64,000 nucleotides of DNA from the NCBI GenBank assembly GCA_002189105.1, contig NIOB01000001.1, forward strand, positions 682,001 to 746,000, read 5' to 3'. The stretch comes from Saccharibacillus soli. GTDB lineage: Bacteria; Bacillota; Bacilli; Paenibacillales; Paenibacillaceae. The notes below the pieces were generated by a model. It worked only from the letters and a program-made list of their open reading frames with translations. It did not search any database and was not told the origin of the DNA. Below, piece after piece: positions 33,267-41,828 of the stretch; positions within the stretch are counted from its first letter, which is position 1, and each line of letters begins with the position of its first letter. The position numbers and the translations under genes were made by a program.

Positions 33267-34601
33267 ATGTATCTGCACGGGACAAGCAAGATCAATGCCG
33301 CAGGGCATTTGGAAATCGGAGGCTGTGACGTTGTTGAACTGAAACAGACGTACGGCACTCCGCTGTATATTATGGACGAGACACTGATCCGCCGCCGCGC
33401 ACGTCAATACCGCGAAGCGTTTGAAGCCTCGGGTCTGATCTTCCAGGTCGCTTACGCCAGCAAAGCGTTCAGCACGACGGCGATGTGCCGGATCGCGGAC
33501 GAAGAGGGGTTGTCGCTGGACGTAGTATCGGACGGTGAGCTGTACACAGCGCTGAAGGCGGGTTTCCCGGCACAGCGCATCCATTTCCATGGCAACAACA
33601 AGACGCCGGATGAGATCGAGATGGCGCTGGACGCCAAGATCGGCTGCTTTGTCGCGGACAACTTTACCGAACTTCAGATGCTGCAAGCAATCGCCGCAGA
33701 TCGTAATGAGAAAGTGAGCATCCTGCTGAGAGTGACGCCAGGAGTTGAAGCGCATACGCATGAATACATCTCCACCGGTCAAACGGACTCCAAGTTCGGT
33801 TTTGACATCCAGAACGGTACAGCCCTTGAAGCCGTGAAGACGGCATCCAGCCTGCCGAATCTGGAACTGCTGGGTCTGCACTCCCACATCGGTTCGCAGA
33901 TCTTCGAGACGGAAGGTTTCGAGATGGCGGTGGAGCGCGTGGCGGGCTTTGCACGCGGCGTTAAGGAGCAGCTCGGCGTAGAATGTAAGGTCGTGAATCT
34001 GGGCGGCGGCTTCGGTATTCGTTACACGGAAGGCGACACTCCGCTGCAAGTCTCGGAATATGTCAAAGCGATTACGGATGCCGTGAAAAAATACTTTGCA
34101 GGCATTAACGCGCAGCTTCCGCAAATCTGGGTAGAGCCGGGACGCAGCATCGTGGGCGATGCGGGAACGACGCTCTACACGGTAGGTACCAGCAAGGACA
34201 TTCCGGGCGTACGCAAATACGTCGCGGTAGACGGCGGTATGACTGATAACCCGCGCCCAGCGCTGTATGAATCGAAATACGAAGCGCTGCTGGCGAACCG
34301 CGCGGGCGATGCCAACGAAGAAACCGTCTCAATCGCGGGCAAATGCTGTGAGAGCGGCGACATGCTAATCTGGGACGTGGTGCTGCCTAAGCCGAACACG
34401 GGTGATCTGCTGGCAGTCGCCTGCACAGGCGCGTATAACTACGCAATGGCAAGCAACTACAACCGCATCCGCCGCCCAGCCGTTGTATTCGTAAAGGATG
34501 GACAGAGCGATCTGGTTGTCCGCCGCGAGAGCCTGGAAGACATCATCGGCAACGATCTGATTCCAGCTCGGATGGAAAAGCAGGGCGTGGAAGCGAAGTA
34601 A
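33267..34601 (+). CDS. lysA: Diaminopimelate decarboxylase
   Basis: The product has 444 residues from ATG 33267 (CGGAGGAA upstream). It converts meso-diaminopimelate to lysine with pyridoxal phosphate. The cofactor lysine is in VAYASKAF (Lys66). Other landmarks are LGLHSHIGSQI, NLGGGFGI, EPGRSIVGDAG and the dimer-partner cysteine loop GKCCESGDML. The 3' part from about 34041 has been copied in damaged form at 35380-35571 (see the pseudogene entry). A strong terminator follows, which was duplicated with it. Confidence 0.96.
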   Translation: MYLHGTSKINAAGHLEIGGCDVVELKQTYGTPLYIMDETLIRRRARQYREAFEASGLIFQVAYASKAFSTTAMCRIADEEGLSLDVVSDGELYTALKAGFPAQRIHFHGNNKTPDEIEMALDAKIGCFVADNFTELQMLQAIAADRNEKVSILLRVTPGVEAHTHEYISTGQTDSKFGFDIQNGTALEAVKTASSLPNLELLGLHSHIGSQIFETEGFEMAVERVAGFARGVKEQLGVECKVVNLGGGFGIRYTEGDTPLQVSEYVKAITDAVKKYFAGINAQLPQIWVEPGRSIVGDAGTTLYTVGTSKDIPGVRKYVAVDGGMTDNPRPALYESKYEALLANRAGDANEETVSIAGKCCESGDMLIWDVVLPKPNTGDLLAVACTGAYNYAMASNYNRIRRPAVVFVKDGQSDLVVRRESLEDIIGNDLIPARMEKQGVEAK

Positions 34602-34628
34602 GTCTTTTGAAATCGGGAAATGAGTGTG

Positions 34629-34667
34629 AATTCCGAACCTTATGGATATGAGGTTCGGAATTTTTTT
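34629..34667 (+). terminator. Terminator after lysA
   Basis: AATTCCGAACCT and AGGTTCGGAATT are exact complements followed by a T run. A near copy lies at 35590-35628. Confidence 0.93.
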
Positions 34668-34753
34668 GTATTAGAGAAGGATTCTGCTCCAACTCTCTCA
34701 CCGTCGGTAACGTTGATATTCATGCGTATACCTCAAAACAAGGGGATGTTTTC

Positions 34754-35350
34754 ATGAAAAGAAAATCATGGATCAAAAAGGGCTTTGTTCTGGCTGGTGT
34801 TTTAATGGTATCTCTGGCGGGTTGGAATGTTTCCGCCCATGCTGCTGAGTCTCCTGTTTTATTTCAAGAGCAAGCTCAGGGATTTTTTGTGCCTGGTGAA
34901 CTCAAAACGGAAATCGGGTTTGCGTATGGGAAAAAGAGTCTTGGCAAGATAACCGTTTTTGGTCAAGATGTAAGTGTTAGAGATTTTTTTGAAAAATTTA
35001 CGGAAGGCGTTTCCTGGGATCAGAAGAATAAGGTTGCTATCGTGAAAAACAAAGGGAAACAATTAATCATTCCGTTTTCCGGAAAAGTTACAGCTCAAGC
35101 GAATCAAGTGGTCTTGCCCGATGGATGGGCTTATTTGAAGGACGGTAAAGCTTTCTTAAAGTATCCCTACTTCGCATATGTTTTTGATCGGTATGGGGAA
35201 TATAAGCCGGGTTCTGAAGAAGTGCAGTGGAAACAACGATTGGGTTTTCTGAATATAGAGGATATTGATACAATTAATTCTTCCCCTAAAGACAAGATGG
35301 TTCATTCGTTCATTAAGATCAAAGACGGTTTGTTGGCTCGTAAAGATTGA
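34754..35350 (+). CDS. Secreted protein of unknown function, first copy of a tandem pair
   Basis: The product has 198 residues from ATG 34754 (AAGGGGAT upstream). A signal peptide of about 30 residues (basic start, hydrophobic core, cut near AHAAES) predicts secretion. The mature part is small and beta-rich, with DFFEKFTEGVSWDQKNKVA, IVKNKGKQLIIPFSG and a Tyr/Asp-rich end. The VSWDQKNKVAIVKNKGK segment resembles the strand pair of the copper amine oxidase-like stalk domains. Codon use is more A+T-rich than in the flanking core genes. The neighbour at 35714 is a close paralogue. Confidence 0.75.
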   Translation: MKRKSWIKKGFVLAGVLMVSLAGWNVSAHAAESPVLFQEQAQGFFVPGELKTEIGFAYGKKSLGKITVFGQDVSVRDFFEKFTEGVSWDQKNKVAIVKNKGKQLIIPFSGKVTAQANQVVLPDGWAYLKDGKAFLKYPYFAYVFDRYGEYKPGSEEVQWKQRLGFLNIEDIDTINSSPKDKMVHSFIKIKDGLLARKD

Positions 35351-35379
35351 GACCGGATCAATGGATTGGCTGCAAAATC

Positions 35380-35571
35380 CCGCTTCAAGTCTCCGAATAC
35401 GTTAAAGCAATCAAGGGTGAGATGATGGCAGTCGCCTGCACAGACCCATATAACTATGAAATGGCGAGCGACTACAAAAGTATTCGCCGTCCAGCCGTTG
35501 TATTCGTGAAGGATGGGCAGAGCGATCTGGTCATCTGCCGCGAGAGCCTGGAAGCAAAGTCCATCTTTTGA
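35380..35571 (+). pseudogene. Truncated and internally deleted copy of the lysA 3' end
   Basis: The stretch from CCGCTTCAAGTCTCCGAATA (35380) matches lysA at 34041, then jumps at about 35415 to sequence matching lysA from about 34401 (GGTGA-TG-TGGCAGTCGCC). It keeps PAVVFVKDGQSDLV and ends with a stop at 35569-35571 where lysA continues a few codons further. About 320 bases of lysA are deleted inside it and there is no start or ribosome binding site. It is a remnant of the segmental duplication. Confidence 0.88.
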
Positions 35572-35589
35572 AATCAAGAAACAAGTGTT

Positions 35590-35628
35590 AATTCCGAACC
35601 TTGTAGACATGAGGTTCGGAATTTTTTT
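35590..35628 (+). terminator. Duplicated lysA-type terminator
   Basis: AATTCCGAACC and GGTTCGGAATT pair and are followed by a T run; the loop differs slightly from the copy at 34629-34667. Confidence 0.9.
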
Positions 35629-35713
35629 GTGAAAAAATAAGTTTTGCTCCAACTCTGCTGTTGTCTAAAACGTCAATATGGATGCTGATACCTCAAAACA
35701 AGGGGATGTTTTC

Positions 35714-36316
35714 ATGAACAGAAAATCATGGATCAAAAGGGGCTTTGCTCTGACTGGGGTTTTAATGGTTTCTCTGACCGATTGGAATATTTCTGCTCAG
35801 GCTGCTGAATCTCCCGTTTTATTTCAAGACCAAGCTCAAGAGCAGCGTTTTTTTGTACCTGGCGACATCAAAACACAAATCGAATTCGGGTATGGGAAAA
35901 AAGATCTGGGCACCATAACGATTCCGGGTCAAGATGTAGGCGTTCGAGCCTTTTTCGAGAAATTTACGGAGGGCGTCTCCTGGGATCAGAAAAATAAAGT
36001 TGCTATTGTAAAAAACAAAGGCAAAACATTAATCATTCCTTTTTCCGGGAAAGTCGCTGCCCAAGCCAATCAGGTCGTTTTGCCGGACGGGTGGGCTTAT
36101 TTGAAGGACGGTAAAGCTTTCCTCAAGTATCCTTTCTTCGCATACGTTTTTGATCGGTATGGAGAATACAAGTCGGGTTCCGAAGAAAAGCAATGGCAGC
36201 AGCGGCTGGGTTTTCTGAACATCGAATACATCGATACGATTGGTTATTCGAGCAAAGATAATATTTTTCATACAGGGGTGACGATCAAAGAGGGTTCGTT
36301 GGCTTCTAAAGATTGA
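35714..36316 (+). CDS. Secreted protein of unknown function, second copy of a tandem pair
   Basis: The product has 200 residues from ATG 35714; the segment AAGGGGATGTTTTCATGAA around the start is identical to that of the first copy. A signal peptide (cut near AQAAES) is followed by a beta-rich domain very similar to the upstream paralogue, including FFEKFTEGVSWDQKNK and VLPDGWAYLKDGKAFLKYP. Differences cluster just after the signal peptide (extra residues EQR) and in the last 20 residues. The upstream 35380-35713 region also matches the first unit, so the whole block was duplicated. Function unknown. Confidence 0.75.
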   Translation: MNRKSWIKRGFALTGVLMVSLTDWNISAQAAESPVLFQDQAQEQRFFVPGDIKTQIEFGYGKKDLGTITIPGQDVGVRAFFEKFTEGVSWDQKNKVAIVKNKGKTLIIPFSGKVAAQANQVVLPDGWAYLKDGKAFLKYPFFAYVFDRYGEYKSGSEEKQWQQRLGFLNIEYIDTIGYSSKDNIFHTGVTIKEGSLASKD

Positions 36317-36367
36317 GGCCGGGCCGATCGATCAGACTTGATAAGACCGCGAAATCCCGCGAACGCT

Positions 36368-36396
36368 TTGCTTTGTTCTCTCTTTTCGGGTACACT
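36368..36396 (+). promoter_or_regulatory. Candidate sigma-A promoter of ppiB
   Basis: TTGCTT, a 17-base spacer and TACACT, about 70 bases upstream of the ppiB start. Confidence 0.6.
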
Positions 36397-36468
36397 GGTT
36401 AAGGTTGCTGAAGACTTCGCCTGGCGAACTTTGGCCAAATACGAACGAACCCAAGGGAGATGACCATG

Positions 36469-36903
36469 ATGAAAAAAGGATATATTGAGCTTGAAAATGG
36501 CGGTCACGTTGAAATTGAATTCCTGCCAGAAGAAGCACCAAACACGGTAGCGAACTTCGAGAAACTGGCAAACTCCGGTTTCTACGATGGACTGTCCTTC
36601 CACCGCGTTATTCCAGGTTTCGTTGCACAAGGCGGCTGCCCGAACGGAACAGGCACTGGTGGTCCAGGCTGGCAGATCGACTGCGAAACGTCCACAAACG
36701 TAACGCGTCACGCCAAAGGCGTTCTGTCGATGGCTCACGCTGGCAAAAACACAGGCGGCAGCCAGTTCTTCATCTGCTACGGCCCACAACCTCACCTGGA
36801 CGGCGTCCACACGGTGTTTGGTAAAGTGACGAGCGGCATGGAATTCATCGACGGCGTGAAACAAGGCGACAAGATGAAAGAAGTTAAAGTCGTTACGGAA
36901 TAA
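36469..36903 (+). CDS. ppiB: Peptidyl-prolyl cis-trans isomerase, cyclophilin type
   Basis: The product has 144 residues from ATG 36469, nine bases after AAGGGAG; ATGs at 36460 and 36466 are close alternatives. It is a cytoplasmic cyclophilin that speeds proline isomerisation. The catalytic segments are [13 protein letters not shown], the GGSQFFIC core and [11 protein letters not shown]. In Bacillus ppiB follows lysA directly; here the secreted-protein duplication lies between them. A terminator follows. Confidence 0.95.
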   Translation: MKKGYIELENGGHVEIEFLPEEAPNTVANFEKLANSGFYDGLSFHRVIPGFVAQGGCPNGTGTGGPGWQIDCETSTNVTRHAKGVLSMAHAGKNTGGSQFFICYGPQPHLDGVHTVFGKVTSGMEFIDGVKQGDKMKEVKVVTE

Positions 36904-36918
36904 GCAAAACCTTACAGG

Positions 36919-36955
36919 AAAGCTGCTGAGAGCATATCTCGGCAGCTTTTTTTTA
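36919..36955 (+). terminator. Terminator after ppiB
   Basis: AAGCTGCTGAG pairs with CTCGGCAGCTT (one G-T pair), followed by eight T. Confidence 0.92.
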
Positions 36956-37038
36956 TTTTGCAGTTAAACGATATACAAAATATGTAGTATAGTTAGTTAG
37001 CTAGTAATTCATACAAAAAGAAACCAGGGGTTGAAAAG

Positions 37039-38145
37039 ATGAGAAAGATGACGAAAGCCTTACTTTTGATTTTTGTTTGTTCTGTAGTTTTTAGCATTTT
37101 CGCAAGGCCGATCCATGCAGCAGGAGACCCATTAAACAATGCATATTATCTGCAAGAAGTCGGCGTTTTTGTGGACAATAAGATTGTGATTTCCGCACAA
37201 AAAACGTATTTTGCCGAAAATGATAAAATCTATGTGCCCATTAAGACAATCAGCAGCTTAAAAGGCGTCACCTTAGAAAGCGGAAAAAATCTAAAAGTGA
37301 AATCTTCTAAAGGCAGCTTCGTTATCGATAAGTCCAATTCGATTGCCTACCAAAATACAACTTATGTTACGCTTGAAAAATTCACAGCTGTGACGGGATA
37401 TTCAGGTAGGTACGAACCGCAGCTGAGTTCAGTATTTTTGTGGAAAGATTATGAGTCTTATCAGAATACGATCCAGAAGATTAACAGTGCCAAAGAATCA
37501 TACGATCAAATTCGTTGGTACATGGGATGGAAAGTCTATGTTTACGATAAAGGTCAATTTGGTTGGGTGACAGGGATTTCTTCCTTAGGCGGTCAAGTGA
37601 CTGAGTTGGATATACAAATGGTTGATGGGAAAACGACTACGGAGATTGTCTATGGCCTCGAACCTCAAGGATTTTGTCTATCCATTCAATATGAGGCATT
37701 TAAGCAATCCTATAAAAATGCTAACGTATGGGCGAATAAACATGTGCTGCCTTATTCTAATCCGCTTTATCATATCGAAAGAATCAAGATCCTGAAGATG
37801 GATATCAACAAAGGGGATGCAGTGATACAGGCCAAGAGAGCCAGTGGTTCTGTGATTTCGTTTAAAATTCCGCTAAAAGGTTATCCAGGGGGAGTCATTA
37901 TGGATCATTTCTACACCACCGATCCCAAGCAGATGTACCCTTCCTGGAAAGCCAAAGCCTGGGAACTGATCGCTGGGCAAAAGATTGCGAAAGGCATGGA
38001 CAAAGATATGGTACGCATGGCCTGGGGCAATCCCAACGATACGAGCAGCTACAGCGGGATCTATATGAGGACGGACACCTGGATCTACGGGGACACTTAC
38101 CTGAACTTTACAAACGGTATTCTGGATTCCTGGATGGACTTTTGA
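37039..38145 (+). CDS. Secreted stalk-domain-like protein with a BamE-like C-terminal motif
   Basis: The product has 368 residues from ATG 37039 (CCAGGGG upstream). A signal peptide is cut near IHAAGD. Residues about 40-140 carry the paired-strand pattern of a stalk/copper amine oxidase N-terminal-like domain (VGVFVDNKIVISAQKTYFAE, IYVPIKTISSLKGVTLESG, TYVTLEKFTAVTGYSG). The C-terminal 50 residues (KGMDKDMVRMAWGNPND, then WIYGDTYLNFTNGILDSW) match the end of the protein at 8298-10265 and recall BamE/SmpA. The gene is clearly more A+T-rich than neighbouring core genes, which suggests acquisition or rapid evolution. Function unknown; a surface role is likely. Confidence 0.75.
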   Translation: MRKMTKALLLIFVCSVVFSIFARPIHAAGDPLNNAYYLQEVGVFVDNKIVISAQKTYFAENDKIYVPIKTISSLKGVTLESGKNLKVKSSKGSFVIDKSNSIAYQNTTYVTLEKFTAVTGYSGRYEPQLSSVFLWKDYESYQNTIQKINSAKESYDQIRWYMGWKVYVYDKGQFGWVTGISSLGGQVTELDIQMVDGKTTTEIVYGLEPQGFCLSIQYEAFKQSYKNANVWANKHVLPYSNPLYHIERIKILKMDINKGDAVIQAKRASGSVISFKIPLKGYPGGVIMDHFYTTDPKQMYPSWKAKAWELIAGQKIAKGMDKDMVRMAWGNPNDTSSYSGIYMRTDTWIYGDTYLNFTNGILDSWMDF

Positions 38146-38151
38146 TTGCGA

Positions 38152-38189
38152 AAAATAGGTATGCCCATCACGGGTACGCCTATTTTTTT
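38152..38189 (+). terminator. Terminator after the stalk-domain gene
   Basis: AAATAGGTATGCCC and GGGTACGCCTATTT pair and are followed by a T run. Confidence 0.92.
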
Positions 38190-38340
38190 GGGATCATCCA
38201 GAGAGCATTTTTTGAAGTGAATCGTTTTCGGAAAATCATCCCAAAAATCGTGCAGACGTGTATAGTGGAGAGAGGATTCACTGACCTGCCATGAAGATTT
38301 TAGGGTAAAGAAAAGATGTCAAAGAGAAGGAGCTGCTCCC

Positions 38341-38514
38341 ATGCAACGTGTGCTTCAGATCGGCTATGCCGCATTTTTCGTCGTTGGATTGCTGATGTTA
38401 ATCTTCCTGCCCTGGCCTAACGGCACTGCCATGTATCCATTTCTGGTGATGGCCATCTGCGCCTGGGGATTCTGGTATGCGGGGAAAAAGAATAAACGGA
38501 GACCCAAGCCCTGA
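38341..38514 (+). CDS. 57-residue membrane protein of unknown function
   Basis: ATG 38341 follows AAGGAG at a good distance and gives a 57-residue product with two hydrophobic segments (about 7-24 and 33-49, with a WPNG turn between) and a basic tail (KKNKRRPKP). The topology suggests both ends lie inside. It sits alone between a terminator and the rib promoter. Its small size and good ribosome binding site support a real gene; no family was recognised. Confidence 0.6.
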   Translation: MQRVLQIGYAAFFVVGLLMLIFLPWPNGTAMYPFLVMAICAWGFWYAGKKNKRRPKP

Positions 38515-38535
38515 GCCATTGTCAGCGGACTTGCA

Positions 38536-38564
38536 TTGCATTTCTCCGTTTCACGTGCTACCAT
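38536..38564 (+). promoter_or_regulatory. Candidate promoter of the riboflavin operon
   Basis: TTGCAT, a 17-base spacer and TACCAT, ending 45 bases before the FMN riboswitch. Confidence 0.55.
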
Positions 38565-38609
38565 CATAACCAATACCGTACTCCGGTGATACATCGGGTA
38601 CTTATACAC

Positions 38610-38807
38610 TCTTTCGGGGCGGGGCGTAATTCCCCACCGGCGGTGACGGCTCTGGTCTTTAGGGATCAGCCTGCCGAAGTCCGTGACCCGAATCGCTTCA
38701 TACGAGTATGTCAACCTAACATTTTTATCGTTCAGGGTACTCGAAGCTTTTCGGCTGACCTGGTGCAATTCCGGGACCGACAGTAATAGTCTGGATGGGA
38801 GAAAGAG
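38610..38807 (+). promoter_or_regulatory. FMN riboswitch (RFN element)
   Basis: The conserved RFN segments appear in order: TTTCGGGGCGGGGCG-AATTCC, CACCGGCGGTGA, GATCAGCCTGCCGAAGTC-type joints, GTGACCC, a variable stem (38695-38750), and GACCTGGTGCAATTCCGGGA then CCGACAG-AATAGTCTGGATG and GGAGAAAGA. FMN binding represses the downstream rib genes. The variable P-arm is longer than average. Confidence 0.95.
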
Positions 38808-39090
38808 AAAAGAAACCGTTGGATTTGCCGTGCATGGATATGAGAGATGGGGTAGACTTGCTCCAGAATCATGGACATGAACAGGCTTTAGCGAAGCCAT
38901 CGATTGTTGAACAAGGGCGCAGGAAGCGATCTTCGATTTGTGCTGCTCGTCCGCTTTTTCACAATCTATGCTTGGTCTTCCGCTTTCGCCCCGTCGGCTG
39001 ATGCAGGTGGCAGGCTATGTCAATTGGACATCCCTGTTTATTTGCGCAGCGATTTTTCGGCAGATCCGCGACTGTCACTTTTCAATCCCA
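38808..39090 (+). other. Long rib leader without a gene (expected site of ribD)
   Basis: Relatives carry ribD between the riboswitch and ribE. No frame here shows the deaminase motif (HAE-x-PCxxxGxT) or a ribosome binding site. Open frames at 38683-38880 and 38904-39242 look accidental. Confidence 0.6.
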
Positions 39091-39130
39091 GGCCCCGCCT
39101 CCGAACCTTGGTTCGAGTGCGGGGCCTTTT
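39091..39130 (+). terminator. Terminator in the rib leader, candidate riboswitch expression platform
   Basis: GGCCCCGC and GCGGGGCC enclose an inner CGAACC/GGTTCG stem, followed by TTTT. It lies about 280 bases after the aptamer and 100 bases before ribE. Confidence 0.85.
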
Positions 39131-39226
39131 ACATGCAGGCGTAGGTCTGAAGCATGCACCGAATAGAGCGTCCGGAGACGGTATGCCGCGTACAAGCGCA
39201 CAAGAACAGGAGAGGAGGAAACGTTC

Positions 39227-39892
39227 ATGTTTACAGGTCTAATCGAGGAAGTGGGCACGCTGCGGCGGGCGGAACGGCGCGGAGAAGCGATGGTGCTCAC
39301 GCTGGGAGCCAAAAAAGTGCTGGAGCACGTGGCGATTGGCGATAGCATAGCGGTAAATGGCGTCTGCTTGACCGTCACCAGCTATGAACAAGGCAGCTTC
39401 ACAGTGGATGTCATGCCGCAGACGTATCGAAGCAGCAATCTGAGCACGCTTGGCCAGGGAAGTCCGGTGAATCTGGAGCGGGCACTCGCGGCTAACGGAC
39501 GATTCGGCGGCCACATTGTGCAGGGACATGTGGATGGCACGGCGCAGATTGTGTCGGTTGAACGCGACCAGAACGCTGTCGTTTTTACGTTTAAGGCCGA
39601 TGATCCACATATGTTGCGCTACGTGATTGGCAAAGGATCGATCGCCATCGACGGCATCAGCCTGACGGTGACGCACGCGGAAGATGGGCATTTTGGTGTG
39701 TCGATCATTCCGCACACTCTGGGAGAGACTGCGCTTCAGCAGAAAAAGGCCGGAAGTTCGGTCAATGTGGAATGTGACATCTTGGGCAAGTACGTCGAAC
39801 ATTTGCTGGGCTTGGGACAGCGGGATCATCAGACGGCGAAGACTTTTTCCGCAATTGATGAGAGCTTTCTGTCCCGACATGGGTTTGCTTAA
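39227..39892 (+). CDS. ribE: Riboflavin synthase alpha chain
   Basis: The product has 221 residues from ATG 39227 (GGAGAGGAGGAAACG upstream). It joins two lumazine molecules to riboflavin. The protein is two similar lumazine-binding barrels: [12 protein letters not shown] opens the first and [14 protein letters not shown] lies at the interdomain region; IDGISLTV in the second mirrors VNGVCLTV in the first. It is followed by ribBA 20 bases downstream. It is the first gene behind the FMN riboswitch here. Confidence 0.95.
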   Translation: MFTGLIEEVGTLRRAERRGEAMVLTLGAKKVLEHVAIGDSIAVNGVCLTVTSYEQGSFTVDVMPQTYRSSNLSTLGQGSPVNLERALAANGRFGGHIVQGHVDGTAQIVSVERDQNAVVFTFKADDPHMLRYVIGKGSIAIDGISLTVTHAEDGHFGVSIIPHTLGETALQQKKAGSSVNVECDILGKYVEHLLGLGQRDHQTAKTFSAIDESFLSRHGFA

Positions 39893-39912
39893 TGGATGGA
39901 GGAGGAACAGGG

Positions 39913-41220
39913 ATGGACGAGCGATTTGCTTTTAATCATATTGATGAAGCCATTGCCGATCTGAAGGCTGGACGTATTATTCTCGTCGTAGACGATGAAG
40001 ACCGTGAGAACGAAGGGGATTTCATCGCGCTGGCGGATCGCATTACGCCGGAGAACATCAACTTCATGATTACGGAAGGCCGTGGATTGGTTTGTCTGCC
40101 GATCACCCGTCAGCAGGCGGAGCGGTTGGAACTGGAGCCGATGACGGCGCGGAATACGGATTTTCACGGAACGGCGTTCACTGTATCGGTGGATCATGTG
40201 AAGACTACAACGGGCATCTCGGCGCACGAACGGGCGATTACGGCGCAGGCGATCACGCAGGTGGAGACGACAGCCGATGACTTCCGGCGTCCGGGTCACA
40301 TGTTCCCACTGATTGCCAAAGACGGAGGCGTGCTGCGAAGAGCCGGTCATACGGAAGCGGCAGTGGATCTGGCCCGATTAAGCGGAGCGGAACCTGCCGG
40401 GGTAATCTGTGAAGTCATTAAGGAAGATGGAAGCATGGCACGGCTGCCGGATCTGATTGAGCTGGCGAAGAAGTGGAATATGAAGCTGATTAGCATTAAG
40501 GATCTGATTCAGTACCGCAGCGAGCGTGAGCAGTTGGTTCGGCGTGAAGTGGAAGTTCGGCTGCCGACGGATTTTGGTGAATTTCGCGCCATCGCCTACA
40601 GCAATAAGGTGGACGATAAAGAGCATGTTGCCCTGGTCAAAGGAGAGATTGATCCGGAGAAACCGGTGCTGGTACGTGTGCATTCCGAATGTCTGACCGG
40701 GGATGTCTTTCACTCCCATCGCTGCGACTGCGGCCCGCAGTTGGAAGCAGCACTGCGGCAGATTGAAGCGGAAGGCTCAGGCGTGCTGCTCTACATGCGT
40801 CAGGAAGGACGCGGCATCGGACTGATTAACAAATTAAAAGCGTACAAGCTTCAGGAAGAAGGCCTGGATACAGTCGATGCGAATCTGGCGCTGGGCTTTG
40901 CGGCCGATCTGCGAGAGTATGGCATTGGGGCGCAGATTCTGAGTGATCTTGGAGTGCGCCGGATTCGGCTGCTGACGAATAATCCGCGCAAGATCAAGGG
41001 GCTTCAGGGACATGGGCTGGAGATGGTGGATCGAGTGCCGATTCAGATGCCCGAGAACGCGGACAACAGCAGTTATCTGCATACGAAGCAGTCGAAGCTG
41101 GGGCATTTGCTGAATTTCGGCGAGGCTCCTTTGCAAACTGGGGGACAGGAAGGGACGTCTCTTCAGCCGCTGGAGCAAAATGAAGCGCCGCCGGCAGTGG
41201 ACGGTACCACGAAGCTGTAG
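39913..41220 (+). CDS. ribBA: Bifunctional 3,4-dihydroxy-2-butanone 4-phosphate synthase / GTP cyclohydrolase II
   Basis: The product has 435 residues from ATG 39913 (GGAGGAAC upstream). The N-terminal RibB half (about 1-205) has [19 protein letters not shown], with the acidic metal site, and [13 protein letters not shown]. The C-terminal RibA half (about 206-400) has the zinc cysteines in [20 protein letters not shown] and the RQEGRGIGL loop. The two halves make the carbohydrate and pyrimidine precursors of lumazine. A tail of about 40 residues rich in Gln, Glu and Pro follows the catalytic part and is probably disordered. Confidence 0.96.
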   Translation: MDERFAFNHIDEAIADLKAGRIILVVDDEDRENEGDFIALADRITPENINFMITEGRGLVCLPITRQQAERLELEPMTARNTDFHGTAFTVSVDHVKTTTGISAHERAITAQAITQVETTADDFRRPGHMFPLIAKDGGVLRRAGHTEAAVDLARLSGAEPAGVICEVIKEDGSMARLPDLIELAKKWNMKLISIKDLIQYRSEREQLVRREVEVRLPTDFGEFRAIAYSNKVDDKEHVALVKGEIDPEKPVLVRVHSECLTGDVFHSHRCDCGPQLEAALRQIEAEGSGVLLYMRQEGRGIGLINKLKAYKLQEEGLDTVDANLALGFAADLREYGIGAQILSDLGVRRIRLLTNNPRKIKGLQGHGLEMVDRVPIQMPENADNSSYLHTKQSKLGHLLNFGEAPLQTGGQEGTSLQPLEQNEAPPAVDGTTKL

Positions 41221-41326
41221 ACATTTGATGAAGCTAACGAACAGGCACAAACGTAATAAATTTGTAAAACGAACGCTACAAAATGGTCAATGTAGTATAC
41301 AATAGACAAAGGATGGTTGATGACAA

Positions 41327-41797
41327 ATGGCAAATGTATTTGAAGGACACTTGGTTTCGCAGGGATATAAATTCGGAATCGTCGTAGGTCGCTTTAACGA
41401 GTTTATTACGTCGAAGCTGCTGACGGGTGCGCTTGACGCGCTCAAGCGGCATGGTGCGGAAGACAGTGACGTGGACGTAGCCTGGGTTCCAGGGGCGTTC
41501 GAGATTCCACTGATTGCGCAGAAGATGGCCGAGAGCGGCAAGTATGACGCCGTTATCACGCTGGGCACGGTCATTCGCGGCTCCACGACGCATTACGATT
41601 ATGTCTGCAACGAAGTGGCGAAGGGCGTATCCGCGATCAATCTGAAGACGGGCGTTCCAACGATCTTCGGCCTCGTCACCACCGAAAATATCGAACAGGC
41701 GATCGAGCGTGCGGGAACCAAAGCCGGCAACAAAGGCTGGGATTCGGCGCTTGCGGCGCTTGAAATGGCCAGCCTGACCCGTCAATTCAAGGGCTGA
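41327..41797 (+). CDS. ribH: 6,7-dimethyl-8-ribityllumazine synthase
   Basis: The product has 156 residues from ATG 41327, with a modest AAAGGATGG site. It condenses the RibB and RibD products to lumazine and usually forms 60-subunit shells. Landmarks are [46 protein letters not shown] with the catalytic His, and [12 protein letters not shown]. It ends the operon 107 bases after ribBA. The partner enzyme RibD is not encoded here. Confidence 0.96.
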   Translation: MANVFEGHLVSQGYKFGIVVGRFNEFITSKLLTGALDALKRHGAEDSDVDVAWVPGAFEIPLIAQKMAESGKYDAVITLGTVIRGSTTHYDYVCNEVAKGVSAINLKTGVPTIFGLVTTENIEQAIERAGTKAGNKGWDSALAALEMASLTRQFKG

Positions 41798-41828
41798 CCG
41801 TTCGCAATACGGGCGGAGGGAAAACGGC

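Noticed and set aside
38904-39242. 112-codon frame in the rib leader
   Set aside because: No ribosome binding site, runs through the terminator hairpin and into ribE in another frame, and shows no deaminase/reductase motif of RibD.
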